A stretch of 64,000 bases of DNA from contig NZ_CP024608.1 in assembly GCF_002752675.1 (NCBI RefSeq), positions 1-64,000 of the forward strand. Reading direction: 5' to 3'. Below are positions 33,217 through 44,919 of this stretch, one piece after another; positions within the stretch are counted from its first letter, which is position 1; each line of letters starts with the position of its first letter. A program made the translations under genes and the position numbers. The notes beneath the pieces were generated by a model. That model saw only the letters and a list, made by a program, of their open reading frames with translations. It was not told where the DNA came from and ran no database searches. This DNA is from Massilia violaceinigra (GTDB lineage: Bacteria > Pseudomonadota > Gammaproteobacteria > Burkholderiales > Burkholderiaceae_D).

Positions 33217-34596
33217 TTATTTGCCGATGCAAAAGCGGCTGAAAATCACACCCAGCAAGTCGTCCGACGAAAACTGGCCGGTAATGCTCGACAGCTGCGC
33301 CTGCGCCAGCCGCAATTCCTCGGCAAACAGGTCGAGCGACTGGTCGTTTTGCGCGGCATGCTCGCCCGCCAGCGCCAGATGCTTGTGCGCCGAGCGCAAG
33401 GCAATCAGATGCCGTTCGCGCGCCAGGAACAGCGATTCGCCGGTCTGCTGCCACCCAGCGATGCGCAACAATTCCGCGCGCAGCAAGTCCATGCCCACGT
33501 GCTCATGCGCCGACAGATAGATATTAGTCGCTTCCTCGGTCGGGTTGACCGACGGTTTATGGCCCGACAGGTCGATCTTGTTCCACACGCGCAACACCGG
33601 CACGCCAGCCGGAAAGGCGGCGACGATGGCGTCGTCGGCCCGGGTCGGCCCCTGGTCGGCGTCGAGCAGGTGCAGGATGACGTCGGCCTTGGCCACTTCG
33701 CCCCAGGTGCGCTCGATGCCGATGCGTTCGACCACGTCGACGGCGTCGTCGATGGTGCGGATGCCGGCGGTGTCGATGATGTTGAGCGGAATACCTTCGA
33801 TCTGGATGGTTTCGCTGACCTTGTCGCGCGTGGTGCCGGCGATCGGCGTGACGATGGCCACGTCGGCTCCGGCCAGGGCGTTGAGAAGTGAAGACTTACC
33901 CACGTTGGGCTGGCCGACCAGCACCACGTTGAGTCCCTCGCGCAGCAGCGCGCCCTGGGCCGCCTGCTGGAACACGCGCTCCAGGGAGGCAACGATGACG
34001 GCCAGCTGGCCGCGCGCGTCGGACTTTTCGAGGAAGTCGATCTCTTCTTCCGGGAAATCGAGGGTCGCTTCGACCAGCATGCGCAGGCCGGTGGTTTGCT
34101 CGACCAGGGTATTGATGGTCTTGGAAAAGGCGCCGGAGAGCGACTGCGTGGCCGACTTGGCGGCCGCCTCGGTGGAGGCGTCGATCAGGTCGGCGACCGC
34201 TTCGGCCTGGGCCAGGTCGAGCTTGTCGTTCAGATAGGCGCGGCGCGTGAATTCGCCCGGCTCGGCCAGGCGCAAGCCGGATTCGGCGCCCGCTTCGAGC
34301 ACGCGTGCGAGCAGCATCTGCAACACAATCGGTCCGCCATGGCCTTGCAGTTCGAGCACGTCTTCGCCGGTGTACGAGTGCGGTCCCTTGAAATACAGGG
34401 CGATACCCTGGTCGATCACGCTGCCGTCGGCCTGCTTGAAAGGAATATAGGTCGCGCGGCGCGCGCTCAACGTGACATCCGGAAACAGCACGGCCAGCAG
34501 CGGCGCCAGCGATTTGCCGGAGGCGCGCACGACGCCGATGCCGCCGCGGCCCGGTGCGGTGGCGATAGCGGCGATGGGGGAAGTATCGAGTTTCAT
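33217..34596 (-). CDS. mnmE: tRNA uridine-5-carboxymethylaminomethyl(34) GTPase MnmE
   Basis: 459 residues, the usual length. N-terminal tetrahydrofolate-binding domain ([20 protein letters not shown]), helical domain, central G domain (about 215-380) with P-loop [22 protein letters not shown] and NKID, and the C-terminal CIGK with the catalytic cysteine. With MnmG it modifies wobble U34 of several tRNAs. It is in the conserved yidC-mnmE neighbourhood, separated from yidC by a terminator. Confidence 0.96.
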   Translation of the reverse strand: MKLDTSPIAAIATAPGRGGIGVVRASGKSLAPLLAVLFPDVTLSARRATYIPFKQADGSVIDQGIALYFKGPHSYTGEDVLELQGHGGPIVLQMLLARVLEAGAESGLRLAEPGEFTRRAYLNDKLDLAQAEAVADLIDASTEAAAKSATQSLSGAFSKTINTLVEQTTGLRMLVEATLDFPEEEIDFLEKSDARGQLAVIVASLERVFQQAAQGALLREGLNVVLVGQPNVGKSSLLNALAGADVAIVTPIAGTTRDKVSETIQIEGIPLNIIDTAGIRTIDDAVDVVERIGIERTWGEVAKADVILHLLDADQGPTRADDAIVAAFPAGVPVLRVWNKIDLSGHKPSVNPTEEATNIYLSAHEHVGMDLLRAELLRIAGWQQTGESLFLARERHLIALRSAHKHLALAGEHAAQNDQSLDLFAEELRLAQAQLSSITGQFSSDDLLGVIFSRFCIGK

Positions 34597-34661
34597 AGTC
34601 GTGATTGTAATTTAATTGCCGCAACAGGCTGGCGGCATTCTATTGGCGCGCGTGCGGGCAT

Positions 34662-34693
34662 AAAAAAAGCCCGTGAGGAACACGGGCTTTTTT
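34662..34693 (-). terminator. Rho-independent terminator between yidC and mnmE
   Basis: AGCCCGTG (34669-34676) and CACGGGCT (34681-34688) form an eight-pair stem with a 4-nt loop, with A-tracts and T-tracts on both sides, so it could act in both directions. It ends the leftward yidC transcript. Confidence 0.85.
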
Positions 34694-34708
34694 GAGCGCG
34701 GCTAACGC

Positions 34709-36364
34709 TTATTTCTTGGCTGCCGCATCTTCAAATTTCTTGGTGATCACCCATTGCTGGCCGATCGACAAGATGTTGTTGACTACCCAGTACAGCACCA
34801 GGCCCGACGGGAAGAAGATGAACATGACCGAGAACGCCAGCGGCATGAACAGCATCATCTTCGCTTGCATCGGATCGGCCGGGGCCGGGTTCAGCTTGGT
34901 CGTGATGAACATCGAGATCGCGTACAGCACCGGCAGGATGAAGTACGGGTCCGGCGCGGTCAGGTCGGTGATCCAGCCGATCCATGGGGCGCCGCGCATT
35001 TCGGCGGACGCCTGCAGCACCCAGTACAGGGCGATAAAGACCGGCATCTGGACCAGGATCGGCAGGCAGCCGCCCAGCGGATTGATCTTTTCGGTCTTGT
35101 ACAGTTCCATCGTGGCCTGGTTCATCTTGGCCGGGTCGCCTTTGTACTTCTCGCGGATGGCTTGCATTTTCGGCGTGACCACCTTGATGCGCGCCATGCT
35201 CTTGTAGCCGGCAGCCGACAGCGGGAAGAACAGCAGCTTGATCAGGATGGTGAAGGCGATGATGGTCCAGCCCCAGTTGCCCAGGACGTTATGGATCTGG
35301 TCCATGACCCAGAAAATCGGCTGCGCGATGATGGTCAGGAAACCATAATCCTTGACCCGCTCCAGGCCCGGCGCGATGGTGGCCAGCTTGTTCTCGTCCT
35401 GCGGACCGGAATACAGCCGCACGTCGCTCGACACGCTCGCGCCCGGGGCGATGGCGCCCAGAGGCATCAGGGTACCGATGGCGTACAGGTTGGTGTCGAT
35501 CTTCTTGGTGAAAATATCACGCGGCTTGTTTGCCGGCGGCAGGAAAGCCGAGACAAAATAGTGCTGCGAAATGGCGACCCAGCCATCGTTCGCCTTGGTG
35601 GCGTGCTCGGCGTGACCTTTTTTCTCGATGGCTTCGAACGTCAGCTTCTGGTAGTGCTCGGCCGGGGTGTACATCGTCGGGCCGGTGTAGCTCGAATTGA
35701 AGTAGGACTCGCCCTCTGGCTTGTTGCCGTGGTGCAGCAGCTGAACGTACAGCGACGGGTTGACCGGAACGGTGCCGACGTTGGCGACATCGTGGCGCAT
35801 GCCGATCAGGTAATCGCCGCGCTTGAAGGTGAAGGTCTTGGTCAGCTTGACGCCGGCCTGCTCGGCTTCGAGCACGAGCTGGACTTCGTTGGCGCTGTCG
35901 AGCGCGCGCGGACCGGACTTGGCGATGAAGCCGGTTTCATGGCTCGGCATCGCTGCGCCGGCCACATTGCCGATCAGGCCGGTCTGGCCGACGTAGATGC
36001 CCTTGGGCGTCACATCGAACAGGACCTGGTTCTTGGTCTTGTCGATGGAATCGCGGAACTTGAGCAATTCAAGACGCTTGATCACGCCACCGGCGGTATC
36101 GATGTCGACTTTCATGACATCGGTGGTGATGGTGATCGTTTCGCCCTTGAAAGCGGCCGGCGCGGCGGTGCCAGGCACGCCGGCCACGCCAGCGGCGGCC
36201 GGCAGGCTGGTGGCCGGTGCGGTGGTGGCGACCACGGCCGTCTTCGCAGGCGGCGCGGCGGAAAACATGGACTGTTTACCGTTCGCTACCATCCAGTCGT
36301 TCCAGAGAACCACCAGCGAGACGGAAAACACGATCCACAGGATAGTACGTTTATTGATTTCCAT
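34709..36364 (-). CDS. yidC: Membrane protein insertase YidC
   Basis: 551 residues. N-terminal membrane segment (MEINKRTILWIVFSVSLVVL), large periplasmic beta domain (about 80-340), and the conserved insertase core of five membrane segments (GCLPILVQMPVFIALYWVLQ, FPSGLVLYWVVNNILS). It inserts and folds inner-membrane proteins alone or with SecYEG. The family start is the ATG at 36364. Part of the rpmH-rnpA-yidD-yidC run, 11 nt from yidD. Confidence 0.97.
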   Translation of the reverse strand: MEINKRTILWIVFSVSLVVLWNDWMVANGKQSMFSAAPPAKTAVVATTAPATSLPAAAGVAGVPGTAAPAAFKGETITITTDVMKVDIDTAGGVIKRLELLKFRDSIDKTKNQVLFDVTPKGIYVGQTGLIGNVAGAAMPSHETGFIAKSGPRALDSANEVQLVLEAEQAGVKLTKTFTFKRGDYLIGMRHDVANVGTVPVNPSLYVQLLHHGNKPEGESYFNSSYTGPTMYTPAEHYQKLTFEAIEKKGHAEHATKANDGWVAISQHYFVSAFLPPANKPRDIFTKKIDTNLYAIGTLMPLGAIAPGASVSSDVRLYSGPQDENKLATIAPGLERVKDYGFLTIIAQPIFWVMDQIHNVLGNWGWTIIAFTILIKLLFFPLSAAGYKSMARIKVVTPKMQAIREKYKGDPAKMNQATMELYKTEKINPLGGCLPILVQMPVFIALYWVLQASAEMRGAPWIGWITDLTAPDPYFILPVLYAISMFITTKLNPAPADPMQAKMMLFMPLAFSVMFIFFPSGLVLYWVVNNILSIGQQWVITKKFEDAAAKK

Positions 36365-36375
36365 TGAGGTATTGG

Positions 36376-36636
36376 TCAGGAGTGGTTGCAGCCGCAAGCG
36401 GCTGTAGAAGAATTCTTCGGGCGCGCGGGCGGCACCGGATCGAATCCGCCATCATCCCACGGATGGCAGCGGCACAGGCGGCGCGCGCTAAGCAGGCTGC
36501 CGCGCGCGGCGCCGTGGGTGCGGATCGCTTCGATCGCATAATTGGAGCAGGTCGGGTAAAAGCGGCAGCGCTGCCCCAGCATCGGGGATAACATCAGCTG
36601 ATAGCCACGCAATAACCAGACGAGCAGGGTATTCAT
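36376..36636 (-). CDS. yidD: Membrane protein insertion efficiency factor YidD
   Basis: 86 residues. Family pattern [35 protein letters not shown], with the conserved cysteines (RCRFYPTCS). A small membrane-associated protein that helps YidC-dependent insertion. Its start overlaps the end of rnpA by 4 nt. Confidence 0.95.
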   Translation of the reverse strand: MNTLLVWLLRGYQLMLSPMLGQRCRFYPTCSNYAIEAIRTHGAARGSLLSARRLCRCHPWDDGGFDPVPPARPKNSSTAACGCNHS

Positions 36637-37121
36637 GGTGACGCTTTCGGCTCGCTTGCCGCATCGCCGGTCGCATCGCGCGGCGCACTATGTGACGCAC
36701 CAGGTGACGCACTATGCGGCGCACTATGTGACGCACTATGCGGCGCACTACGTGGCGCCTGGGACGAAAACAGGCGCGCAATTTCAGCGCGCAGGATCGC
36801 CTTGAGCGCGGCGGTGGTGGCCGGGCCTTGCTTGGTGTTGACCGGGCGCGCGAGGCGCACGATGCAGTCGACGGGAGGCAGCGGCGCCATGCGGAACAGC
36901 TCGCGCGTCACGCGCTTGATCGTATTGCGGGTGACGGCACGGGGCGCAAAGCGCTTGGCCACGACCACGCCGAGCCGCGCATGCGGCAAGTCGTTCGAGC
37001 GGGTGTAGAGCACGAAATGGGCCGTTTTTTGGGCAGGGCGCAAACGAAAAACGGATGAAAATTCATCCGTTTTAACGATACGCCGAACGCGCGCGAAGTC
37101 GTGTGAACCTTCGCTAGTCAT
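36633..37121 (-). CDS. rnpA: Ribonuclease P protein component with repetitive C-terminal tail
   Basis: 162 residues against about 115-135 usual. The RnpA domain covers about 8-115 ([56 protein letters not shown]); it is the protein subunit of RNase P for tRNA 5' maturation. After about 122 the chain becomes a low-complexity [12 protein letters not shown] repeat encoded by tandem DNA repeats (36680-36763). ATG 37121 agrees with family starts; 32 nt after rpmH. Confidence 0.95.
   Translation of the reverse strand: MTSEGSHDFARVRRIVKTDEFSSVFRLRPAQKTAHFVLYTRSNDLPHARLGVVVAKRFAPRAVTRNTIKRVTRELFRMAPLPPVDCIVRLARPVNTKQGPATTAALKAILRAEIARLFSSQAPRSAPHSASHSAPHSASPGASHSAPRDATGDAASEPKASP
36680..36763 (-). 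repeat. Tandem repeat inside the rnpA 3' end
   Basis: Imperfect direct repeats of units such as GGCGCACTATGTGACGCAC give the SAPHSASH tail of RnpA. Unit lengths are multiples of three, so copy changes keep the frame. Confidence 0.8.
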
Positions 37122-37153
37122 AGCCAACCGCGATCGAGCAGTAAGTGCCAGAC

Positions 37154-37288
37154 TTATACAGCCAGGCGTTTGCGACCCTTGGCGCGGCGTGCATTGAGCA
37201 CATCGCGACCGCCACGGGTAGCCATACGTGCGCGGAAGCCGTGCGTACGCTTGCGACGAACGACGGAAGGTTGGTAAGTACGTTTCAT
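37154..37288 (-). CDS. rpmH: 50S ribosomal protein L34
   Basis: 44 residues, [18 protein letters not shown]...[12 protein letters not shown], a complete and canonical L34. The first gene of the leftward rpmH-rnpA-yidD-yidC run. The marker for the rpmH-dnaA intergenic region next to it. Confidence 0.97.
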   Translation of the reverse strand: MKRTYQPSVVRRKRTHGFRARMATRGGRDVLNARRAKGRKRLAV

Positions 37289-37619
37289 GGTGGTCTCGCT
37301 TAAAGCAAAATAAAATGCAAAATCGGGTCTGACGTCCCGTCAGTTTTCGGCGCCAATGACATTTCGCAGATGTTAAGCCAGCGTCACGCCACAGCAAAAA
37401 TACTCATATTTACCCGCTAAGCCACACCAATAAGTCACAACAGATTGACTCATTTGCACGGAGTACGGGCGGGGAACCTTGGATTAGAACTCATTTGACT
37501 GGCTTTTGTCAAGGAAGGCTGTGGTTTGGGGGCTTGGCCGGGGTGTTTTTGGCGGGGAAATGTGGGGTGGGAAACACAGTGCCGCGCCCTTTGCTCCCGT
37601 CGACCACTGCCGCTCCCCG

Positions 37620-37716
37620 CCGTCGTTCCCGCGAAGGCGGGAACCCAATTCCGTGCCGAAGCCTCCGGCGGCTCAACGAACTTGGGTTCCCGCCTTCGCG
37701 GGAACGACGGCGGCGG
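37620..37716. repeat. Inverted repeat element, GTTCCC form, with GGC microsatellite
   Basis: CGTCGTTCCCGCGAAGGCGG and its inverse CCGCCTTCGCGGGAACGACG flank about 50 unique nt. It is a G/C variant of the dRS3-like 20-mers seen at 25.9 and 32.7 kb. A (GGC)n run follows at about 37707-37729. Confidence 0.8.
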
Positions 37717-37834
37717 CGGCGGCGGCGGATGCGGCGCGTGCAGAATACGAGAACGGCGTGAATTTACGACAACTTGCCTTTCCTCCATTTCCCCTCTGCC
37801 ACGTCACCTCCGCACCGAAAATAAGCAGCGTGCC

Positions 37835-37843
37835 TGTGGATAA
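37835..37843 (-). promoter_or_regulatory. DnaA box
   Basis: TGTGGATAA is the exact reverse complement of the consensus TTATCCACA, 114 nt upstream of the dnaA start. It may serve dnaA autoregulation or the origin. Confidence 0.6.
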
Positions 37844-37956
37844 CTCGGGCCGTCGCGGGTAGAATAGCGTGTTACGTGTGGCGAACCGCTCGCAACGCAT
37901 GCGCTAGCGAAGCATCATCGAACCGCCCCTCCACACCTTATTCAGACAGAAGATTC

Positions 37957-39372
37957 ATGGAAAATTTTTGGCAGACCTGTTCCGCGCAGTTGGAACTGGA
38001 GCTGACGCCGCAACAATTCAGTGCGTGGATCAAACCGCTGGTTGCCCTCGACTACGAGGACGGCAAGTTGCGCATCGCAGCACCGAACCGCTTCAAGCTG
38101 GACTGGGTGAAGTCGCAGTTCGCCAACCGCATCACCGCCCTCGCCTCCCAGTACTGGGAAGCGCCGACGGAAGTGCAGTTCGTGCTCGACCCGCGTAACG
38201 CGCTGCCGAAAAAACCGGTCGCGCCCCACCCGGCCCCGAACGACGGCCCGCTGCCCGGCACCATCAACAATGGCCCCGGCAATGGTAACGGTACGGCGGA
38301 CAATCCGGCGGCACCGGAAATGTTCAACATCGGAAATTCGCCGCGTCGCGAACAGAGCCGCGTCAACACCGACCTGACCTTCGACAGCTTCGTCACCGGT
38401 AAGGCCAACCAGCTGGCGCGCGCCGCCGCGATCCAGGTGGCCAACAATCCGGGCGTGAGCTACAACCCGCTGTTCTTCTACGGCGGCGTGGGCCTCGGTA
38501 AAACGCACTTGATCCACGCGATCGGCAACCAGGTGATGGCCGACCAGCCGGGCGCGAAGATTCGCTACATCCACGCGGAACAGTATGTACGCGACGTCGT
38601 CACCGCCTATCAGCGCAAGGGCTTCGACGACTTCAAGCATTACTACCACTCGCTGGACATGCTGCTGATCGATGATATTCAATTCTTCGGCGGCAAGAGC
38701 CGTACGCAGGAAGAGTTTTTCTACGCGTTCGAGGCACTGATTGCAGCGAAGAAGCAGATCATCATCACCAGCGATACGTATCCAAAAGAAATCACCGGCA
38801 TGGACGACCGCCTGATCTCGCGTTTCGATTCCGGCCTGACGGTGGCGATCGAGCCGCCGGAGCTGGAAATGCGCGTGGCGATCCTGCTCAAGAAAGCCCA
38901 GTCCGAAGGCGTGACGTTCTCCGACGACGTGGCCTTCTTCGTGGCCAAGCACCTGCGCTCGAACGTGCGCGAGCTCGAAGGCGCGCTGCGCAAGATCCTG
39001 GCGTACTCGCGCTTCCACGGCAAGGACATCACCATCGACGTGGTGAAGGAAGCGCTGAAGGATTTGCTGTCGGTACAGAACCGCCAGATCTCGGTGGAAA
39101 ACATCCAGAAGACGGTGGCCGACTTCTTCAGCATCAAGGTGGCCGACATGTACTCCAAGCGCCGGCCTGCGAACATTGCGCGGCCGCGCCAGATCGCGAT
39201 GTACCTGGCCAAGGAACTGACACAGAAGAGCTTGCCGGAGATCGGCGAACTGTTCGGCGGACGCGACCACACCACGGTGCTGCACGCGGTGCGCAAGATC
39301 GCACTCGACCGCACCAAGAACGCCGAGTGCAACCATGAGCTGCACGTCCTGGAACAGACTTTGAAGGGTTAA
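37957..39372 (+). CDS. dnaA: Chromosomal replication initiator DnaA
   Basis: 471 residues. Domain I at 1-80 ([21 protein letters not shown]), a linker rich in Pro, Gly and Asn (about 85-140), AAA+ domain III with Walker [10 protein letters not shown] and Walker B LLIDDIQF, and the DnaA-box-binding domain IV ending with [15 protein letters not shown]. The ATG at 37957 (MENFWQ) is the family start. It is followed by dnaN and gyrB on the same strand. Confidence 0.98.
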   Translation: MENFWQTCSAQLELELTPQQFSAWIKPLVALDYEDGKLRIAAPNRFKLDWVKSQFANRITALASQYWEAPTEVQFVLDPRNALPKKPVAPHPAPNDGPLPGTINNGPGNGNGTADNPAAPEMFNIGNSPRREQSRVNTDLTFDSFVTGKANQLARAAAIQVANNPGVSYNPLFFYGGVGLGKTHLIHAIGNQVMADQPGAKIRYIHAEQYVRDVVTAYQRKGFDDFKHYYHSLDMLLIDDIQFFGGKSRTQEEFFYAFEALIAAKKQIIITSDTYPKEITGMDDRLISRFDSGLTVAIEPPELEMRVAILLKKAQSEGVTFSDDVAFFVAKHLRSNVRELEGALRKILAYSRFHGKDITIDVVKEALKDLLSVQNRQISVENIQKTVADFFSIKVADMYSKRRPANIARPRQIAMYLAKELTQKSLPEIGELFGGRDHTTVLHAVRKIALDRTKNAECNHELHVLEQTLKG

Positions 39373-39553
39373 AGCCTGAATTAATGTGCGAACGGCAATT
39401 TCTGGCAAAATATAGCATTAGCAGCAAGGTTACCGTGGCCCTGTTGTTGCGTTGTCAGCCTCAAGGCAAGCCCGCTTGCCGGGGGCGGCCGGCGTAGCGG
39501 CACTGCGTACCGGGCCATACAGTATATTTCTGACAACTCTACCGAGGATTACT

Positions 39554-40660
39554 ATGCAATTGGTCAAAACCACCCGAGATACCCTTCTCCGGCCACTGCA
39601 GATCGTGAGCGGTATTGTCGAGCGTCGGCACACTATGCCGATTCTGGCCAATATCCTCATCCGCAAGGACGGCGAAAACGTCTCGTTCCTGTCGACGGAC
39701 ACCGAAGTGCAGATCACGACGCACGCCAGCATCGGCTCGGGTGCCGATGTGGCCGGTACCACCGTGGCCGCGCGCAAGCTGCTGGACATTTTGCGCGCCC
39801 TGCCCGAGTCGGGCGACGTCACGATGACCCTGCTGAACAAGCGCCTGACGGTGCAGACCGGCAAATCGCGCTTTGCGCTGCAAACCCTGGCGGCGGAAGA
39901 GTTTCCGACCGTTTCGGTCGCGGACACCTACAACGCCACGGTCACCCTGCCGCAGAAAACGCTCAAGCACCTGTTCAACATGGTGCACTTTTCGATGGCG
40001 CAACAGGACATCCGTTACTACCTGAACGGCCTGCTGCTGGTGCTCGATGGCCGCAACGTGATCGCCGTGGCGACCGACGGCCACCGCCTGGCGTTTTGCC
40101 AGGTCGAGACCGAGCAGGAATTCACGCGCCAGGAAGTCATCATTCCGCGCAAGACGATTATCGAATTGCAGCGTTTGCTGGAAGAAAGCGACGAGACGGT
40201 CCAGTTGGACATTTCCACTTCCCAAGTCAAGCTGACCTTCGCCGACATCGAGCTGGTCTCGAAGCTGGTGGAAGGCAAGTTCCCGGATTACACGCGTGTG
40301 ATTCCGAAGGGCTACAAGAACGACTTCACGATCGGCCGCGACGAGTTGCTGCGTTCGCTGCAACGCGCGGCGATCATGACGAGCGACAAATTCAAGGGCG
40401 TACGCTGCATCATCAGCCCGGGCAGCATGAAGATCAGCTCGACCAATGCCGATCAGGAAGAAGCGGTTGAAGAGCTGGAGATCGACTACGGCGGCGACAG
40501 TGTCGACATTGGTTTCAACGTGACCTATTTGCTGGACGTGTTGAACAATTTGAAGTGCGACCAGATCAACATCGCCCTGGGCGACTCGAACTCGTCGGCG
40601 CTGATTTCGATTCCGGATAACGCGGACTTCAAGTACGTCGTTATGCCGATGCGGATTTAA
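39554..40660 (+). CDS. dnaN: DNA polymerase III beta sliding clamp
   Basis: 368 residues, the standard length. MQLVKTTRDTLLRPLQIVSG and the C-terminal clamp end YVVMPMRI are typical. Three repeated clamp folds form the ring-shaped processivity factor. 181 nt after dnaA, with GAGGATTACT before the ATG. Confidence 0.98.
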   Translation: MQLVKTTRDTLLRPLQIVSGIVERRHTMPILANILIRKDGENVSFLSTDTEVQITTHASIGSGADVAGTTVAARKLLDILRALPESGDVTMTLLNKRLTVQTGKSRFALQTLAAEEFPTVSVADTYNATVTLPQKTLKHLFNMVHFSMAQQDIRYYLNGLLLVLDGRNVIAVATDGHRLAFCQVETEQEFTRQEVIIPRKTIIELQRLLEESDETVQLDISTSQVKLTFADIELVSKLVEGKFPDYTRVIPKGYKNDFTIGRDELLRSLQRAAIMTSDKFKGVRCIISPGSMKISSTNADQEEAVEELEIDYGGDSVDIGFNVTYLLDVLNNLKCDQINIALGDSNSSALISIPDNADFKYVVMPMRI

Positions 40661-40688
40661 GCAGCAAGCAATACCGGGAACGTATGTT

Positions 40689-40792
40689 CCGTCGTTCCCG
40701 CGCAGGCGGGAACCCAAGTTCGTACCGTAGCTACAGGCGGCTCGATAACCTTGGGTTCCCGCCGAGTGCCACCTTGGTGCGGAACGACGAGG
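40689..40792. repeat. Inverted repeat element between dnaN and gyrB
   Basis: CGTCGTTCCCGCGCAGGCGG and the inverse half TTGGGTTCCCGCC...GGAACGACG flank unique sequence. The right half contains the GAGTGCCACCTTGG block, a variant of the insert seen in the copy at 26.1 kb. Related to the element upstream of dnaA. Confidence 0.8.
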
Positions 40793-40808
40793 CCGTTTCC
40801 ACATTTAG

Positions 40809-43334
<2,526 letters not shown>

Positions 43335-43662
43335 GCTGTTGTAGGTGGTCCCAAAAGCTGGCAGGTTGGGAACAGCAATCTGGCGAAGAAACGAGAGGCT
43401 CATGCAGAAACGCATGGGCCTCTTTCATTTCTAGAATTCTACCAAAGGACAAGTGCTTCGCCTTTCAATGTCAAATGGTTAATACTCAATTAGGTTATTG
43501 AATGGACAACCGCGCGGACCTTTAGTAAGACTCTGCAAGCTGGCCAACACTTTCAAAGCTTAGAATATAGACATCGGGTTTGCATGCCGTTCCTCAGCTA
43601 AGGGATTTCCGAAAGGAAATCGTCTTGGCTAAAAACTAAATTTTAACTAACGTTCCTTTGGA
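43335..43662. other. 328-nt gap between gyrB and the methyltransferase gene
   Basis: It contains the gyrB terminator (43393-43425). From about 43430 base composition turns visibly AT-rich, which marks the left junction of the acquired block. No gene, tRNA or clear direct repeat seen. The cassette promoter should lie in 43480-43650; no single -35/-10 pair stands out. Confidence 0.6.
43393..43425 (+). terminator. Rho-independent terminator after gyrB
   Basis: AGAGGCTCATGC and GCATGGGCCTCT pair around AGAAAC (one bulge), followed by TTCATTT. It closes the replication gene run and marks the left side of the AT-rich cassette. Confidence 0.7.
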
Positions 43663-44919
43663 ATGCCTCCTAAGCTATACTGCTTGGCACATGGCTTATA
43701 TACGAGGGGTACGACGTTGGGCAACAAGAGGTTAACGGCTGTTAGCCTGTTCTCAGGGTGCGGTGGTCTAGACAGCGGGTTTGAGGCCGCTGGCTTTCGC
43801 ATTCTGAGCGCACATGACATTGATCCTGTAGCGGTACAGAACTATAACAACAATCTCGTCCCTGTCGGCGTAGTGTCGGATATCTCATCCAAGGAATTCA
43901 CCATACCGAGTGGTGTTGATGTCGTTATTTCAGGATCTCCATGCCAAGGTTTCTCCTTAGTGGGGAAACGGAACGTCCTAGATCCTCGCAACTCATTGTT
44001 GTTAACGTCTTGCGAACTTGTTCGTAAGGCCTCTCCTCGCGCAGCAATATTCGAAAATGTCCCCGGTGCCTTGGCTGGCGCACATAAAGAGATTTGGGAC
44101 AATGGCGTCAAGATATTGCAAAGTGCTGGCTATCGCGTTCACTACGAAACTATCGCCATGAACGACTATGGTGTAGCGCAAATGCGCAAACGGGTTTTTC
44201 TGATCGCGTTTAAGGACAGAGACCCATTTTCTTTGAGCGATACTCTGCGCCCTGTCACTCCCCCATCTTTGCGTGACGTGTTGGACTCAGCTCATCGAGT
44301 TGGGTCAGGCGACTTGTTCTTGCCCATGGCCCCTGGAAGCTTGGACTGGCGAATTGCGGAGCGGATTGGACCTGGACGAAAGCTCTGCGACGTTCGTGCT
44401 GGAGAGCGGAGCGTACATAGCTGGGAAATCCCAGAAGTGTTTGGCGAAACTTCGTCTGAGGAAAAGGAGTTGCTGATTTCTATTTTGAAGCTAAGGCGGC
44501 AGTTGCGTCGGAGAGAAAACGGAGACGCCGATCCAGTTGATATTGCTGTTTTGACAAAACTCCACGGTAAGGGAGTTGTAAAAAAAACCGCTCAGCTTGT
44601 TGAAAAGAATTTCCTCACATTTGATGGGAATTATGTTGACCTCAGGCGACGTTTCAACGGCAAATATCGCCGTTTCTCTTGGGACGCGCCAAGTTACACG
44701 GTTGATACCAACTTCGGCAATCCACGTTATTTCCTTCACCCTAGCGAACATAGGGGATTTTCGGTGCGGGAGGCCGCGAGGATCCAGAGCTTCCCGGATA
44801 CATTCGACTTTTCGGGATCCATCAGAGACCAATTTAAGGTTATTGGCAACGCCGTACCGCCTGCCATATCTGTATTGTTGGCTCAGCAGTTGAAAGCTGC
44901 TTTATATAGCAAATTATGA
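43663..44919 (+). CDS. DNA C5-cytosine methyltransferase
   Basis: 418 residues. The ordered C5-methylase motifs are present: I (SLFSGCGGLDSGFEAAGF, 28-45), IV with the catalytic Cys94 (GSPCQGFSLVGKR), VI (ENVPG), VIII (QMRKRVF, 173-179), a target-recognition region of about 190-340, and X (IGNAVPP). It transfers a methyl group from S-adenosylmethionine to cytosine C5 in an unknown site. ATG 43663 has a poor ribosome-binding site; a TTG at 43717 with GAGGGG seven bases upstream would begin just before motif I and may be the real start. No restriction endonuclease is recognisable near by. Its stop overlaps the next start (ATGA). AT-rich codon use differs from the flanks. Confidence 0.93.
   Translation: MPPKLYCLAHGLYTRGTTLGNKRLTAVSLFSGCGGLDSGFEAAGFRILSAHDIDPVAVQNYNNNLVPVGVVSDISSKEFTIPSGVDVVISGSPCQGFSLVGKRNVLDPRNSLLLTSCELVRKASPRAAIFENVPGALAGAHKEIWDNGVKILQSAGYRVHYETIAMNDYGVAQMRKRVFLIAFKDRDPFSLSDTLRPVTPPSLRDVLDSAHRVGSGDLFLPMAPGSLDWRIAERIGPGRKLCDVRAGERSVHSWEIPEVFGETSSEEKELLISILKLRRQLRRRENGDADPVDIAVLTKLHGKGVVKKTAQLVEKNFLTFDGNYVDLRRRFNGKYRRFSWDAPSYTVDTNFGNPRYFLHPSEHRGFSVREAARIQSFPDTFDFSGSIRDQFKVIGNAVPPAISVLLAQQLKAALYSKL

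Larger units (their letters stand above)
37289..37956. other. rpmH-dnaA intergenic region, candidate replication origin
   Basis: 668 nt without a gene. It holds the divergent promoters of rpmH and dnaA, an AT-richer stretch (37370-37450), one perfect DnaA box TGTGGATAA (37835-37843; the reverse of TTATCCACA) and a large dispersed repeat (37620-37716). In many Burkholderiales the origin lies next to dnaA, but with only one consensus box I cannot prove it is here. Confidence 0.45.

Noticed and set aside
34754..36367. A 537-codon open frame antisense to yidC
   Set aside because: Complement of a certain gene; no domain pattern.
43663..44919. Idea that the cassette is a classical type II restriction-modification pair
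   Set aside because: None of the linked genes shows PD-(D/E)XK, HNH or GIY-YIG motifs that I can recognise; an unusual nuclease cannot be fully excluded.
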